Below are positions 15,320 to 23,673 of a stretch of DNA of 64,000 nucleotides, piece after piece. The stretch is from a virus: IMG/VR virus record IMGVR_UViG_3300033273_000208, positions 1-64,000 of that record; one strand, written 5' to 3'. The stretch's first letter is position 1. Each line of letters starts with the position of its first letter. Below the pieces are notes generated by a model. It had not been told where the DNA came from. It did no database searches and saw only the letters and a list, made by a program, of their open reading frames with translations. Position numbers and translations under genes: made by a program.

Positions 15320-15537
15320 TGCCTCCCAAATACGACGCAAACTGGTTCACTAACTACAACAAAACAATGGCAACTTACAACCCCTACGTTGATACCCTCG
15401 TCGAGATGGGTTACGATCGCACTGACTGCCAGATGGCAGGTCGTGATGCTACCTATCCTCGTACGATTCACGGTCGTGTTTTTAACACCAAAGAAGAGTA
15501 CGATGAGGCACTCGCTGACTTTATCAACGGTCTCTGA
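15319..15537 (+). CDS. Small hypothetical protein
   Basis: 72 aa. Contains NPYVDTLVEMGYDRTDCQMAG, resembling a small UBA-like helical unit, then VFNTKEEYDEALADFINGL. Function unknown. Confidence 0.65.
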   Translation: MPPKYDANWFTNYNKTMATYNPYVDTLVEMGYDRTDCQMAGRDATYPRTIHGRVFNTKEEYDEALADFINGL

Positions 15538-15545
15538 TTAACATC

Positions 15546-15707
15546 ATGCGAATCATTCTTGCTTCAGTAGTTGTAATCTTTGGCAGCATGATTGGTCTTG
15601 CTGCTATCAACTCAGTCTCTCAAATGCAGGACGCTAAGATGACACGATTCTGCAAACAAATCCCCGTAGGCGCATCCTACGATGAAATGTGCGCTAAGTA
15701 TCGTTAA
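15546..15707 (+). CDS. Small secreted or membrane-anchored protein
   Basis: 53 aa. MRIILASVVVIFGSMIGLAA is a signal peptide or membrane anchor. The short outer part has two cysteines (FCKQIP, MCAKYR) that could form a disulfide, as expected for a periplasmic peptide. It might act on lysis or superinfection, but the sequence does not show which. Confidence 0.6.
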   Translation: MRIILASVVVIFGSMIGLAAINSVSQMQDAKMTRFCKQIPVGASYDEMCAKYR

Positions 15708-15747
15708 TCACGCGCAACACTAACTAACAACAATCACACACACAATC

Positions 15748-15969
15748 ATGGACCGCTCTGAAATCCAACGCCAATATGTTGACTGCATCGTTGATGGCAT
15801 GGACCTTGACGATTGCTTGGCACTGTTAAAAGATTGCCTCAATGCTGACCTGGAAGTGTATAGTGACAAGGAACTGATTGAAGAGGTTAATCAATACTAT
15901 CCTCACCTGATTGAAGAGGATAGTGAAGAGAATAGTGAGGAACCAAGCGAAGCGACGGGTTGGCAGTGA
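15748..15969 (+). CDS. Small acidic hypothetical protein
   Basis: 73 aa, helical and very acidic at the C-terminus (IEEDSEENSEEPSEATGWQ). The promoter box at 15966 begins in its stop codon region. Function unknown. Confidence 0.65.
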   Translation: MDRSEIQRQYVDCIVDGMDLDDCLALLKDCLNADLEVYSDKELIEEVNQYYPHLIEEDSEENSEEPSEATGWQ

Positions 15970-16023
15970 CAGTTGGACAAACCGTCCACTATCACCGCAC
16001 AGACCCCTAAGATCGTGTATCTT
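15966..16023 (+). promoter_or_regulatory. Promoter module (GTGACAGT box plus -10)
   Basis: GTGACAGTTGG at 15966, continuing ACAAACCGTCCAC, and TATCTT at 16018-16023, 52 bases from the box start. The next ATG is 123 bases after the -10, so this transcript would have a leader of about 110 bases; in 16024-16140 I see no gene and no clear hairpin. Confidence 0.6.
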
Positions 16024-16140
16024 AGAGAAGTGGAGGGGAACAGGACACCCGATCATCACTCCTAGCGAGTCAGTTGGCAACTCTACTGCTGATGATAAAC
16101 TCCACTTTTTCCTAACACTTTTCACCTCTCTTTTCTCATC

Positions 16141-16473
16141 ATGCGTAAAATCGAGCAGGCAATGAACACCGCCATCGCTAACAACGACAACTGGCAATCT
16201 GGCAATACTTCTGTTCACTTTAACGAGGAAGAAAACCTCTCCGTTGTGCGTCTGCACGGCAACAAGATTGCCGAGATCGGTGAGGGTTTCATCCGCCTCT
16301 TTGACGGCGGTTGGCAATCCAACACCACCAAATCTCGTCTGAATGCTATTCTCTCTGAGCACGGAGAATGTGGTGATAAAGTATTCGCAAAGGACTTCGA
16401 TTGGTTCCTGCAAATGAATACTGCCCAAGGTCTTTCTGTTGTTCCTTTCTTCTCTTCGATGCGCCTGGGTTGA
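16141..16473 (+). CDS. Conserved hypothetical protein
   Basis: 110 aa. The pattern MRKIEQAMNTAI, NTSVHFNEEENLSVVRLHGNKIA, LFDGGWQSNTTKSRLNAIL is one I associate with small conserved proteins found across phages and plasmids; no biochemical function known to me. Stop/start overlap TGATG with the next gene. Confidence 0.75.
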   Translation: MRKIEQAMNTAIANNDNWQSGNTSVHFNEEENLSVVRLHGNKIAEIGEGFIRLFDGGWQSNTTKSRLNAILSEHGECGDKVFAKDFDWFLQMNTAQGLSVVPFFSSMRLG

Positions 16474-16658
16474 TGTTGAAAGCACTCAACAAATCTCGTT
16501 CCGCTAACTACTATGCGAATCAAGTGAAAGTATTGCTTTTGATTGTAATCGGCGTCCTTATCTATCACTCACAGGACGCCCGATTCTTTATCTCTGACCG
16601 CCTTCAGGATGCATCAGAGTTTATTCGTCCCGAACCCAATCTTCAGTTTCGTTATTGA
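16473..16658 (+). CDS. Small membrane protein
   Basis: 61 aa from ATG 16473. Residues 18-33 (VKVLLLIVIGVLIYHS) form one transmembrane helix after a basic N-terminus, with a charged outer part. Function unknown. Confidence 0.6.
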   Translation: MLKALNKSRSANYYANQVKVLLLIVIGVLIYHSQDARFFISDRLQDASEFIRPEPNLQFRY

Positions 16659-16660
16659 TC

Positions 16661-17074
16661 ATGCTTGAGACTCTGACTAACACTCCCATCAACACATTGA
16701 TCTGCTGTTTGTGTGAAGCACTGGACCAACATTATCGTCTTTACACTGTAAAATCCTTCCGCCGTCGTGTTTCCTCAGGCAACGATGATACGGGGTATTT
16801 CCAACGTCAACTGGATGCAATCCGCAATGATCAGTATGATTGGAACATTTCTTTCGATGTAGAGGAAGGACGCAAGTATGCTAAGATTATAATGACTCAG
16901 AGCGGATCACGTTCTGTTCATGCTTTCATAGATATGAAGACGGGTGACGTATATAAACCCGCATCCTTTTCTAAACCTGCCAAAGGTGTACGTTACAACC
17001 TGTTTGACAAGAACTCCCGTGAAGAGTGTTATCGTCGAGCAGATTGGGCAGGTGATTATCTCTATCTTCGCTGA
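16661..17074 (+). CDS. Conserved hypothetical protein
   Basis: 137 aa from ATG 16661. YAKIIMTQSGSRSVHAFIDMKTGDVYKPASFSKPAKG is a beta-rich unit (given here only in part as a motif region, residues 72-108) that is common in small phage proteins; the end YNLFD...CYRRADWAGDYLYLR is distinctive. Function unknown. Confidence 0.75.
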   Translation: MLETLTNTPINTLICCLCEALDQHYRLYTVKSFRRRVSSGNDDTGYFQRQLDAIRNDQYDWNISFDVEEGRKYAKIIMTQSGSRSVHAFIDMKTGDVYKPASFSKPAKGVRYNLFDKNSREECYRRADWAGDYLYLR

Positions 17075-17077
17075 TTC

Positions 17078-17722
17078 ATGACTAATCCACTCTCCGACAA
17101 TCTCACTGAAGAGGTATTACATAAGAACCAAACATTTGCCTGTTTTCCACAAGCAATCTCCGCATTTGATGTTCCCGATCATTCAAACATCAAACAACAA
17201 ATCCTCTCTTGGATGAGAACAAAGGAACTCGTTCCTGAACACTCAAGGAGAATGATTTCCCACAATGTTGTTACTGTAGGCAATGACAATGAACTGCTCA
17301 ATGAGAATCCTAATCTCAAAGAAATCTTCCTCAATCTTGTCAACAAACACAATGAAGATGCATGGGCATATTCATCAAGATTTGACATACAAGAATCCTA
17401 CTTAGAGGTAGCATCCCAAGGTGCAATCTATGCTCCTCATGAACATTCAAACGCCCTCTATTCTGCCACCTATTTTCTCAACTTTGATAAGAAATCTCAT
17501 TCCCCACTCAAGTTCAGACGACACATTGTTTCATCTCATTTCCCTGTATTGCAGATCGAATGTAGTACACAAACAGCATTCAATCAACCCGATTGCTATG
17601 TACCACATGAAGAAGGAACATTGTTAATCTATCCACCTAATCTGACTCATGGATATGAATCAAATCTAGCAGACAATCGTATCACTTTCTCATTCAATGT
17701 TGTCCCGATAGGAGTGAACTAA
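17078..17722 (+). CDS. 2OG-Fe(II) oxygenase (TIGR02466-like)
   Basis: 214 aa. PHEHSNALYSATYFLNF gives His121/His123, LIYPPNLTHGYES gives His191, and DNRITFSFNVVP gives Arg201: the same site as the genes at 2.7-7.7 kb, although the opening is FACFPQAISAF and not LFPTPVW. It stands apart from the oxygenase cluster, among small genes, and is the eighth oxygenase or cupin gene in the window. Confidence 0.8.
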   Translation: MTNPLSDNLTEEVLHKNQTFACFPQAISAFDVPDHSNIKQQILSWMRTKELVPEHSRRMISHNVVTVGNDNELLNENPNLKEIFLNLVNKHNEDAWAYSSRFDIQESYLEVASQGAIYAPHEHSNALYSATYFLNFDKKSHSPLKFRRHIVSSHFPVLQIECSTQTAFNQPDCYVPHEEGTLLIYPPNLTHGYESNLADNRITFSFNVVPIGVN

Positions 17723-17730
17723 GAGACGCG

Positions 17731-17771
17731 CAGTTTTCCACAACTTTTTCCACATATCCTGTGGAAAACTG
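17731..17771 (+). repeat. DnaA-box-like cluster in an inverted repeat
   Basis: A perfect 12-bp inverted repeat (CAGTTTTCCACA and complement, 17731-17742 and 17760-17771) with a 17-base loop that contains a third copy. In all, TTTTCCACA occurs at 17734-17742 and 17746-17754, its complement at 17760-17768, and another copy at 18079-18087 inside the next gene. TTTTCCACA is close to the DnaA box described for cyanobacteria. It may be an origin or DnaA-titration site, or the hairpin may end the transcript from 17078. Confidence 0.6.
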
Positions 17772-17915
17772 TGTATTTTAGAAATGCTTCAAAAAACATA
17801 CATTAGTGCTCTATAGTTCGTGTTAATGTGTGTGGTTATTGTTGCCTCGGACTGTAACACATTGACAGCGAGTTGGCAACACTCCCAGGACATTTCTGAA
17901 ACCCTCACAAACCCC

Positions 17916-17944
17916 TTGACAATACTCAAAAAATCATACATAAT
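17916..17944 (+). promoter_or_regulatory. Strong sigma70-type promoter
   Basis: TTGACA (17916-17921), a 17-base spacer and CATAAT (17939-17944). This is the closest match to the bacterial housekeeping consensus in the window and is expected to serve host polymerase early in infection. It drives the genes from 17983. The rest of 17772-17915 shows nothing coding. Confidence 0.8.
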
Positions 17945-17982
17945 AGCAGAGTCCTTCACTAACACTTTCATTCACTAATCTC

Positions 17983-18162
17983 ATGGGTCGTACGTACAAG
18001 AAGAACGACATTCACAACACTCGCCGTCCCAAATCTATTCGAGAGAAGCGTAACTGGGGCAACAAAGATAGGCGAGAGTTTTCCACAGATTCCACCGATA
18101 CATATTCGGATAAGTATCGCAAACACTTCACCACTTCTGATGACTATTACGAGGCAGATTGA
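17983..18162 (+). CDS. Small basic hypothetical protein (early)
   Basis: 59 aa, MGRTYKKND..., with a basic RRPKSIREKRNWGNKDRR half and an acidic, tyrosine-rich end. The type is common in cyanophages as a small early protein; possibly nucleic-acid binding. First gene after the sigma70-type promoter. Stop overlaps the next ATG. Confidence 0.65.
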   Translation: MGRTYKKNDIHNTRRPKSIREKRNWGNKDRREFSTDSTDTYSDKYRKHFTTSDDYYEAD

Positions 18163-18293
18163 TGGATGATTTCGATGCACAAGACTGGATTGATTACATG
18201 CTCTCCGATGATGATGAGATCACCGAAGATATCGATCTCGATGATGCTATGATGCCCGAGTTTGCCCATGATTGCCGAGGAGATTGGAGTTGA
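18162..18293 (+). CDS. Small very acidic protein
   Basis: 43 aa; about 40 percent Asp/Glu (DEITEDIDLDDAMMPEF). Starts on the last base of the previous stop and ends in a TTGA overlap. Function unknown. Confidence 0.55.
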   Translation: MDDFDAQDWIDYMLSDDDEITEDIDLDDAMMPEFAHDCRGDWS

Positions 18294-18463
18294 AAACTAT
18301 CACTCTCAACACTAATCCTTCAGTGGATATTCTAATCTGGGAAGACCGCCGTAAACACTTCTGGCGATACGATTACGATGGTTGTCCTAAGTTTGGTCCA
18401 TTTCGTTCTTATGACTTAGCATTGCAAGATGCACTCTTTTACAGTAAACAATCCAATGCCTGA
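18290..18463 (+). CDS. Small hypothetical protein
   Basis: 57 aa. I chose the TTG at 18290, which overlaps the previous stop (TTGA) and has GGAG just upstream, over a TTG at 18272. KTITLNTNPSVDILIWEDRR, then WRYDYDGCPKFGPFRSYDLA is a small beta-rich domain with a final helix. Function unknown. Confidence 0.6.
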   Translation: MKTITLNTNPSVDILIWEDRRKHFWRYDYDGCPKFGPFRSYDLALQDALFYSKQSNA

Positions 18464-18650
18464 AAAGTATCAACTATTGCTAGATCTTTACGACGCAGGA
18501 TCACTACCACCCGATGAACAGGTAGAGTTAGCACAGTTCCTGATTGATACGGGTTTGAGTGAGGAACTCGTACAGTACCAGAGATTCACTGACTACATGA
18601 TTGCAGAGGGTTTCTGTTATGATGTGAGTCTCGGTGAGTATCACATGTGA
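18456..18650 (+). CDS. Small acidic hypothetical protein
   Basis: 64 aa from ATG 18456. LLLDLYDAGSLPPDEQVELAQFLIDTGL is a helical pair (residues 6-33) that recurs in cyanophage small proteins. Overlaps its predecessor by 8 bases. Last gene of the early run. Confidence 0.65.
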   Translation: MPEKYQLLLDLYDAGSLPPDEQVELAQFLIDTGLSEELVQYQRFTDYMIAEGFCYDVSLGEYHM

Positions 18651-18990
18651 GTCACAGTTAGTATAACATAGGGGATGCAATCGTGTCCCCATTTCGCTAT
18701 ATTAAAAAGTACCTATTCGCTAACCTACAAAAGTATAGGATCGCCCTAGTGTTATCTCTCTCTAAAAATATTTCCAGGGGTTCTGAGACCCCCCAGACCC
18801 TCGCTACGACCCCCCGTGAGGAATGGTCGTATATCTTTCTATGCCTAAAAGAGATTGCAAATATCTTTCTACAAAATATTTTTCTCAGTGGTAAAAAGTT
18901 TCTCAGACCTGTGCGTGCTGACGTATACGTTTGGTTATATCACAAACACTGAGAAATCTATATACTGTTATACAAACTCAGGAGTATCAG
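18651..18990. other. 340-base AT-rich non-coding stretch
   Basis: No convincing gene. It holds GGGGA...TCCCC (18671-18690), probably a weak terminator, a GGGGT...ACCCC hairpin at 18777-18792, a cytosine-rich stretch, two ATATCTTTCT direct repeats exactly 30 bases apart (18831 and 18861), and TATACT at 18961, a possible -10 for the gene at 18991. It marks the border between the early small genes and the virion module. Confidence 0.5.
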
Positions 18991-19158
18991 ATGAGTAAGA
19001 GATATGTCTTAGAGGTCCAGGAAGGGGACGATGGTGAAGTATTTGTACAGTTACCTGATGAACTCCTAGAAGAGGCAGGATGGCGTGAAGGAGATACCTT
19101 AGAATACTCTGAGGACATCGATGGTACAATAATGCTCAAGAAGGTTGATGAGGAATGA
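18991..19158 (+). CDS. AbrB/MazE-like small protein
   Basis: 55 aa from ATG 18991 with a good ribosome site (AGGAG, 18980-18984). VFVQLPDELLEEAGWREGDTL and then IMLKKV is the swapped-hairpin AbrB/SpoVT pattern (LPxELLxxxGWxxGDxL). Usually such proteins bind DNA as dimers or act as antitoxins; no toxin gene is next to it, and this acidic version may no longer bind DNA. Confidence 0.65.
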   Translation: MSKRYVLEVQEGDDGEVFVQLPDELLEEAGWREGDTLEYSEDIDGTIMLKKVDEE

Positions 19159-19202
19159 CTCTCGAAAACCGCGAAACCAAAAACCGCGTTTAACCCAACA
19201 TT

Positions 19203-19424
19203 ATGGACAACTTGAACGAAAACTTTAAGAACATTGCTGAAGCATTTAATCATACAAATGCTCGCTTACAGTTACTAGAGGAGGCGGTCTCCAAAATGCC
19301 ACCGCCAGGTCCAGCAATGATTCAGTACAAACCTCCTGGGTCGGAAGAGTATAAAAACCTAAAACAAGTCTTCGATGATCTCTATGACAGGATAAATACA
19401 ATCGAGACAGTTCTTGGTATTTAA
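19203..19424 (+). CDS. Small coiled-coil protein
   Basis: 73 aa. Two helical stretches (residues 4-32 and 50-72, heptad-like), separated by a proline-rich PPPGPAMIQYKPPG. It directly precedes the 1,175-aa structural gene (TAATG overlap), so it could be a minor structural or chaperone protein. Function unknown. Confidence 0.65.
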   Translation: MDNLNENFKNIAEAFNHTNARLQLLEEAVSKMPPPGPAMIQYKPPGSEEYKNLKQVFDDLYDRINTIETVLGI

Positions 19425-22400
19425 TGCCTGCCTATATTATTGAGACGGGAAGATCTTATCGTAATCCAATCGAGTCTAAAGACTTTGAGAAGCGTTGGAA
19501 TAGCGATGAGTATGAAGGCGTGCCTGATGGGTATCAGATCAAGTTCCTGGGTGCAGGTCCTGGGTCGTTACCCTTAGGCAAAGACAATGTGCACTACATT
19601 GGTGATGAAGAAGAAGTCTGCACCAACTGTGATAGTGATAGAAGAGAAGTATACAGACACTATCGCGGTACAGGTGGCAATGGATTTGATCATACCTATA
19701 CCATAGAGAACCGTATCCGTAAGGAGGATATGGCAGGTGAACGTGGTAAAGGTAAGGTAGCAAAGAAATATAACGCAGAACCTCGTTCTAACAGACCTGT
19801 GTTCTACGTATTGGAGTCTGCCTCTTCAGGTGGTACTCAGTTTTATCGTCATTACAACAACGATATCAACAATACAAAAATCTCGTCCAACAACTCTGAG
19901 GGTAGTGGATGGGAAAATACGGGCACTCTAGGGTACATACACACCACAGAGGCGGGTGCTGCTACTCATGGGGCAGACTATACCCCTCTGTATCATTATT
20001 ATGCAGGTGCACCGAAGTATGATGACTTCTATACTATCAATCCTGCAGGTGAAGTAAACCTCTCAGGCGGTCCTATACCCCCCAAGGAGGCGAGAAAGGG
20101 GGAGTATGTATACCAAGGCATCATCGGTTATGTATATACTGGTGGTTTTGGGTCACAGAAATCAAAGCAAGTTGTTGATATTGGTCTGATTGGACCGACT
20201 GGACAGTGTGTAGACAAGTCTGGTTGGTATCAATGGGCAGAGCCATGGTCATATTTCAGGTATAGATGGGGTAGACGAGGCGATACTGACTCCAGATTTG
20301 AGGGACCACCCAATATGAACGGGTGGGGAGACGCAGATTACGTCGAAGTTGCCGATCCAGAAGCAAACTTTGAGTGGGCATACGGTCTAAACGGCGCAAT
20401 CAAGGGTGCCGTTCCTCGATATCTGGGATTTGAGGACATGTACGACTCCCAGTTTGTCTATTATTTGTACGATACGTCGTATCCGTGGAACGGTCCTATC
20501 TTTGGAATCCAATATACACTGTCAGATGCGGGGTGTTGCCCTAACTCAACGTGTTCAGATGGACAAGATAGATCATATCCTTGCTGTATTCGCACCTATT
20601 CTTACCATTCTCACTTCTATCAGATCCGTCAGGACTCCTGGGAGACGACAAAATCAACTTTGACGCTCTCCGATATGTCCACACAGGGCGTAAATGAGTC
20701 GTTCTGGACAGTTGGCACGGATTCTAGACGCATTTTCTTCCGTTATACTAGCACAACTGGCGCATTTAGGCGTGGTGAATCGGTAAATGGGTGGACAATC
20801 ACGTCTGTTCGTTACTTTGGTGACGAAAATAAGGCGGGTTTTATGGATTTGGGTGAGACAGATGCGGAATCTGGTAACGGAAACCCCTTTACATACAACC
20901 AACAGATCACTTCTGCCGATGGAGGCACCGCAGTTGTGCTTGCTGGGTACGGTATTGGCGACAAATGTGCGTTCTTTGGCGTATATGAGTTCCCCAAGAA
21001 GATCACTTACTTCCAAGTTGAGATCGATCCTAACGCATTAGTCGCATCTAGGACGCTTGATGAGGCAAAACTGGAGGCAGTGATCAATGAAGCGGGTGAA
21101 CTAGCGCAAGTTAAGATCGTAAATGGTGGTTATGGATATCGTTTTGAGGATACTACCATCTCAGTTTCGTCTCCTGGCATCATGGAGGACTTCTCTCCTG
21201 GCGATTATGCGTCAGAAATGATGAATCAGACGCCTTTGGACAACAATCTGAGTAATGCAAAGGTTGCTGGTTACCCACAAGAGACAAATCAGGACTACGA
21301 TATGCAGATGCATAACGCAATCCAGAAAACTTCCAACACCTTAGCGCAGTCTGACGAAAAAACTGCAGGTAAAGCAGTCTACAATCGCGGCAAAACCGTC
21401 CTCCAGAAGCAAGCAAAGGTCATTGTAGAGGAGATGGACGCAAATGGAAGCATTCTCCGCGTTGCAATCACTGATCCTGGGTCGGGATACTCCCCAGATT
21501 TCCCTCCTTTGGTCGCAGTTGTGATTCCAGAGAAGGTATCACGTGGATTTGAAGGTCAAGATACCTCTGGATTTGACCCTGTGAACTCAGGTGCACTCAA
21601 AAATGTCAAGGATCTGGTCGGAAACGACGGTGGATTCGACTTAGAGAGCGTATTGAGCGAAGGTTTTAGCAAAATCGAAGAAGGATTGAGCGTAGAAATA
21701 CCTCAAGGTTACATGAAAGTGACCGATGTGCACAAATCTGACAAGACTGTGCTCTGCCAAGACCTTCCTGCGACTTGTTTAGACCTCGTTATGCCTGGTG
21801 TGGTGTCTGATGCACTTCCAACAGAGGAATCTTTCAGGGAAGTACGCAAAGTTTCGGATGGAATCAACGATTATTTGAATGGTCCCTTCTCTCAAGCACG
21901 ACAAGCAGCGCAGGAATCGGACCAAAGGTCTGCGGCACTGTCTGGTGTCTATGGTTGGAACGGTGGAAAGGCGTGTATTGAGATCCCCCAACCCAAAACT
22001 TACGCTGTAAGTCGTTTCTTTGACATGCCTTGCTCCTACAGGGGCACTTCTAACCCACTCAGTCCACTGGAAGACCCCAAACCTGTGGCATTTGGGTGGG
22101 TTGTACACAAATATTGTGCCTCTGAGGCAGAAGATGCCACATTCAAGGTTTCAATGCGGTTAGAGGGGCATACAGTGGGGTCTCAGGGGCAAGATTTTAT
22201 GGACTTCCTGCGAGATAAAATGCCTGCAGCGAAGTTGACACCCACTAGAAAGGTTTCTGGACTCGCAAAGACCCATCCTTGCTTCCGTGGAGGCATTCAG
22301 GGACGCTGTTACCGAGATCCCAATGGTCCTGGTTACGTTTTTGTGCCCATTGGACTGGATGAGAACACATTTGACTACAACAGATCGAGTTTTACTGAGT

Positions 22401-22951
22401 TTGAGCAGTTCCAACTTTGGTTGCATGACAATATTGCGACTTATACACCCAACTTCTTGGTCGGACCTTGGACTTGGAGTTTTACAAACGAAGATCCAGA
22501 AACGGGCGAGGAAACAACAGAAGAGTTTAGCGATTCCACCACCATTACTGCGATTGCAGCAGAACCTTGGGTGAATGGTGCGCCGCCAAACGAATGTTGG
22601 GATACTTATGTGCGTGGTGTTACTGCCTCAGATGGTCCTTTGGACGTTTTCTGCGGATGGGACGCCAACGGACAACCTATTGCGGGTACTACATATGATC
22701 AAGTACCCGAACTCATGAGTGTCTGTGCGGCTCTTGAGAATGTCAACGATGTTTCTATTGCAGTACAACCAGGCAGAATGCAGGGTGGTAACCCAAGTAT
22801 GGTCTTAGGACCATATGTCGGTCAGATGAAAGTACGGAACTACCTAACAGGTGCGACCATTGTTTATTCCAAGGCAGTTCAGTATTTGAGCAATCCATAC
22901 TTCAGTGAATGTGACGTTGACATCCAAAGCGTTATTGGAGCTGGATTCTAA
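19424..22951 (+). CDS. Large virion structural protein with DUF5648-like repeats
   Basis: 1,175 aa. Residues about 60-250 carry repeats of the type FYRHYN...N.K.SSNN...GW.N.GTLGYI and LYHYYAG.KYDDFYTIN...YQGIIGYVY, like the DUF5648 lectin-type unit common in surface proteins. Further on come a cysteine-rich loop (CCPNSTCSDG, about 375), a GSGY motif (near 690) and domains without recognised relatives. It is followed by the PAAR-like gene and gp25, so it probably belongs to the baseplate hub, spike or an attached fibre. The next ATG overlaps its stop. Confidence 0.75.
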   Translation: MPAYIIETGRSYRNPIESKDFEKRWNSDEYEGVPDGYQIKFLGAGPGSLPLGKDNVHYIGDEEEVCTNCDSDRREVYRHYRGTGGNGFDHTYTIENRIRKEDMAGERGKGKVAKKYNAEPRSNRPVFYVLESASSGGTQFYRHYNNDINNTKISSNNSEGSGWENTGTLGYIHTTEAGAATHGADYTPLYHYYAGAPKYDDFYTINPAGEVNLSGGPIPPKEARKGEYVYQGIIGYVYTGGFGSQKSKQVVDIGLIGPTGQCVDKSGWYQWAEPWSYFRYRWGRRGDTDSRFEGPPNMNGWGDADYVEVADPEANFEWAYGLNGAIKGAVPRYLGFEDMYDSQFVYYLYDTSYPWNGPIFGIQYTLSDAGCCPNSTCSDGQDRSYPCCIRTYSYHSHFYQIRQDSWETTKSTLTLSDMSTQGVNESFWTVGTDSRRIFFRYTSTTGAFRRGESVNGWTITSVRYFGDENKAGFMDLGETDAESGNGNPFTYNQQITSADGGTAVVLAGYGIGDKCAFFGVYEFPKKITYFQVEIDPNALVASRTLDEAKLEAVINEAGELAQVKIVNGGYGYRFEDTTISVSSPGIMEDFSPGDYASEMMNQTPLDNNLSNAKVAGYPQETNQDYDMQMHNAIQKTSNTLAQSDEKTAGKAVYNRGKTVLQKQAKVIVEEMDANGSILRVAITDPGSGYSPDFPPLVAVVIPEKVSRGFEGQDTSGFDPVNSGALKNVKDLVGNDGGFDLESVLSEGFSKIEEGLSVEIPQGYMKVTDVHKSDKTVLCQDLPATCLDLVMPGVVSDALPTEESFREVRKVSDGINDYLNGPFSQARQAAQESDQRSAALSGVYGWNGGKACIEIPQPKTYAVSRFFDMPCSYRGTSNPLSPLEDPKPVAFGWVVHKYCASEAEDATFKVSMRLEGHTVGSQGQDFMDFLRDKMPAAKLTPTRKVSGLAKTHPCFRGGIQGRCYRDPNGPGYVFVPIGLDENTFDYNRSSFTEFEQFQLWLHDNIATYTPNFLVGPWTWSFTNEDPETGEETTEEFSDSTTITAIAAEPWVNGAPPNECWDTYVRGVTASDGPLDVFCGWDANGQPIAGTTYDQVPELMSVCAALENVNDVSIAVQPGRMQGGNPSMVLGPYVGQMKVRNYLTGATIVYSKAVQYLSNPYFSECDVDIQSVIGAGF

Positions 22952-23484
22952 TGGCATATGGATTTCTAAAACCTGTCGCAGCGCATAATGCACTGCCTTG
23001 TAGTGGTCACGGTCTCTGTTTGCCACCCACCATTCACTCGGTTCAGTGGTGTGGCACTCCGCCGATCCCATATACAATCAAAGTCAAAGACTTTACTTGT
23101 TGGTGGCCACCATATCCATTGGTACCACTAACTGCTCTCAATCCACTGAGGGCAATGGTGCTTGTGCACTTTCTCCCGATCTATTTGTTGGGGGATACGT
23201 TCATTCCCCATTTCAGTACATGCACAAACATTGTTATATACTTATGCCCATGTGGAAACTCCATTTGTCCTAAACCAACACCTTTTGCTTGTTCAATCCT
23301 GACGATTGAGGATGCAGGTGGTATAGGACACCCAAGAGTTCTATTCACAACAACACTGACTGTGTTTGCATTGAAACTGCCAGTTGGCAGAATGCTCGAT
23401 CCCCTCGGAATCGGATTCCCTGGGTGGTCATATCCTTGCAGTTCTGTTGTTGCATGGGGATCTGCTACGGTCTGGTCGTCCTGA
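22951..23484 (+). CDS. PAAR-like spike-tip protein
   Basis: 177 aa, rich in proline, histidine and cysteine, with repeated P.SGHGLCLPPT and CPCGNSICPKP elements like the PAAR repeats that sharpen the tail spike of contractile tails by binding a metal at the tip. T4 gp5.4 has this role. Its place between a large structural gene and gp25 fits. It is longer than gp5.4 (97 aa) and begins with a distinct MAYGFLKPVAAHN. Confidence 0.65.
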   Translation: MAYGFLKPVAAHNALPCSGHGLCLPPTIHSVQWCGTPPIPYTIKVKDFTCWWPPYPLVPLTALNPLRAMVLVHFLPIYLLGDTFIPHFSTCTNIVIYLCPCGNSICPKPTPFACSILTIEDAGGIGHPRVLFTTTLTVFALKLPVGRMLDPLGIGFPGWSYPCSSVVAWGSATVWSS

Positions 23485-23490
23485 TCGTGC

Positions 23491-23496
23491 TATAAT
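23491..23496 (+). promoter_or_regulatory. -10 element (TATAAT)
   Basis: Consensus TATAAT 33 bases before ATG 23524, similar to the distance at other early or middle promoters here. No clear -35 or GTGACAGT box is visible. Confidence 0.45.
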
Positions 23497-23523
23497 ATTC
23501 AAGTCCACTACACGACACACACT

Positions 23524-23673
23524 ATGCCTGCTAAAGCGAAAGTTGGTTCTTCTCGGGTTGTTTTCGAGTCGGGTCCTCCGAAGCGGACTCGTCAAGGTCG
23601 CAGTTCAAACACGAAACTGTCTGCCACCTCTCGTAATGGCGCTAAGAAGCGTTATCGGGGTCAAGGTAAGTAA
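23524..23673 (+). CDS. Small very basic protein
   Basis: 49 aa, MPAKAKVGSSRVVFESG..., with TRQGRSSNTKLSATSRNGAKKR. A conserved cyanophage small protein by appearance, probably DNA or RNA binding or packaged. Coupled to the next gene (TAATG). Confidence 0.7.
   Translation: MPAKAKVGSSRVVFESGPPKRTRQGRSSNTKLSATSRNGAKKRYRGQGK

Noticed and set aside
18683-18952. An 89-aa open frame in the gap before the AbrB-like gene
   Set aside because: Low-complexity, no ribosome site, crosses two hairpins, and the protein has no protein-like pattern. I treat the stretch as non-coding.
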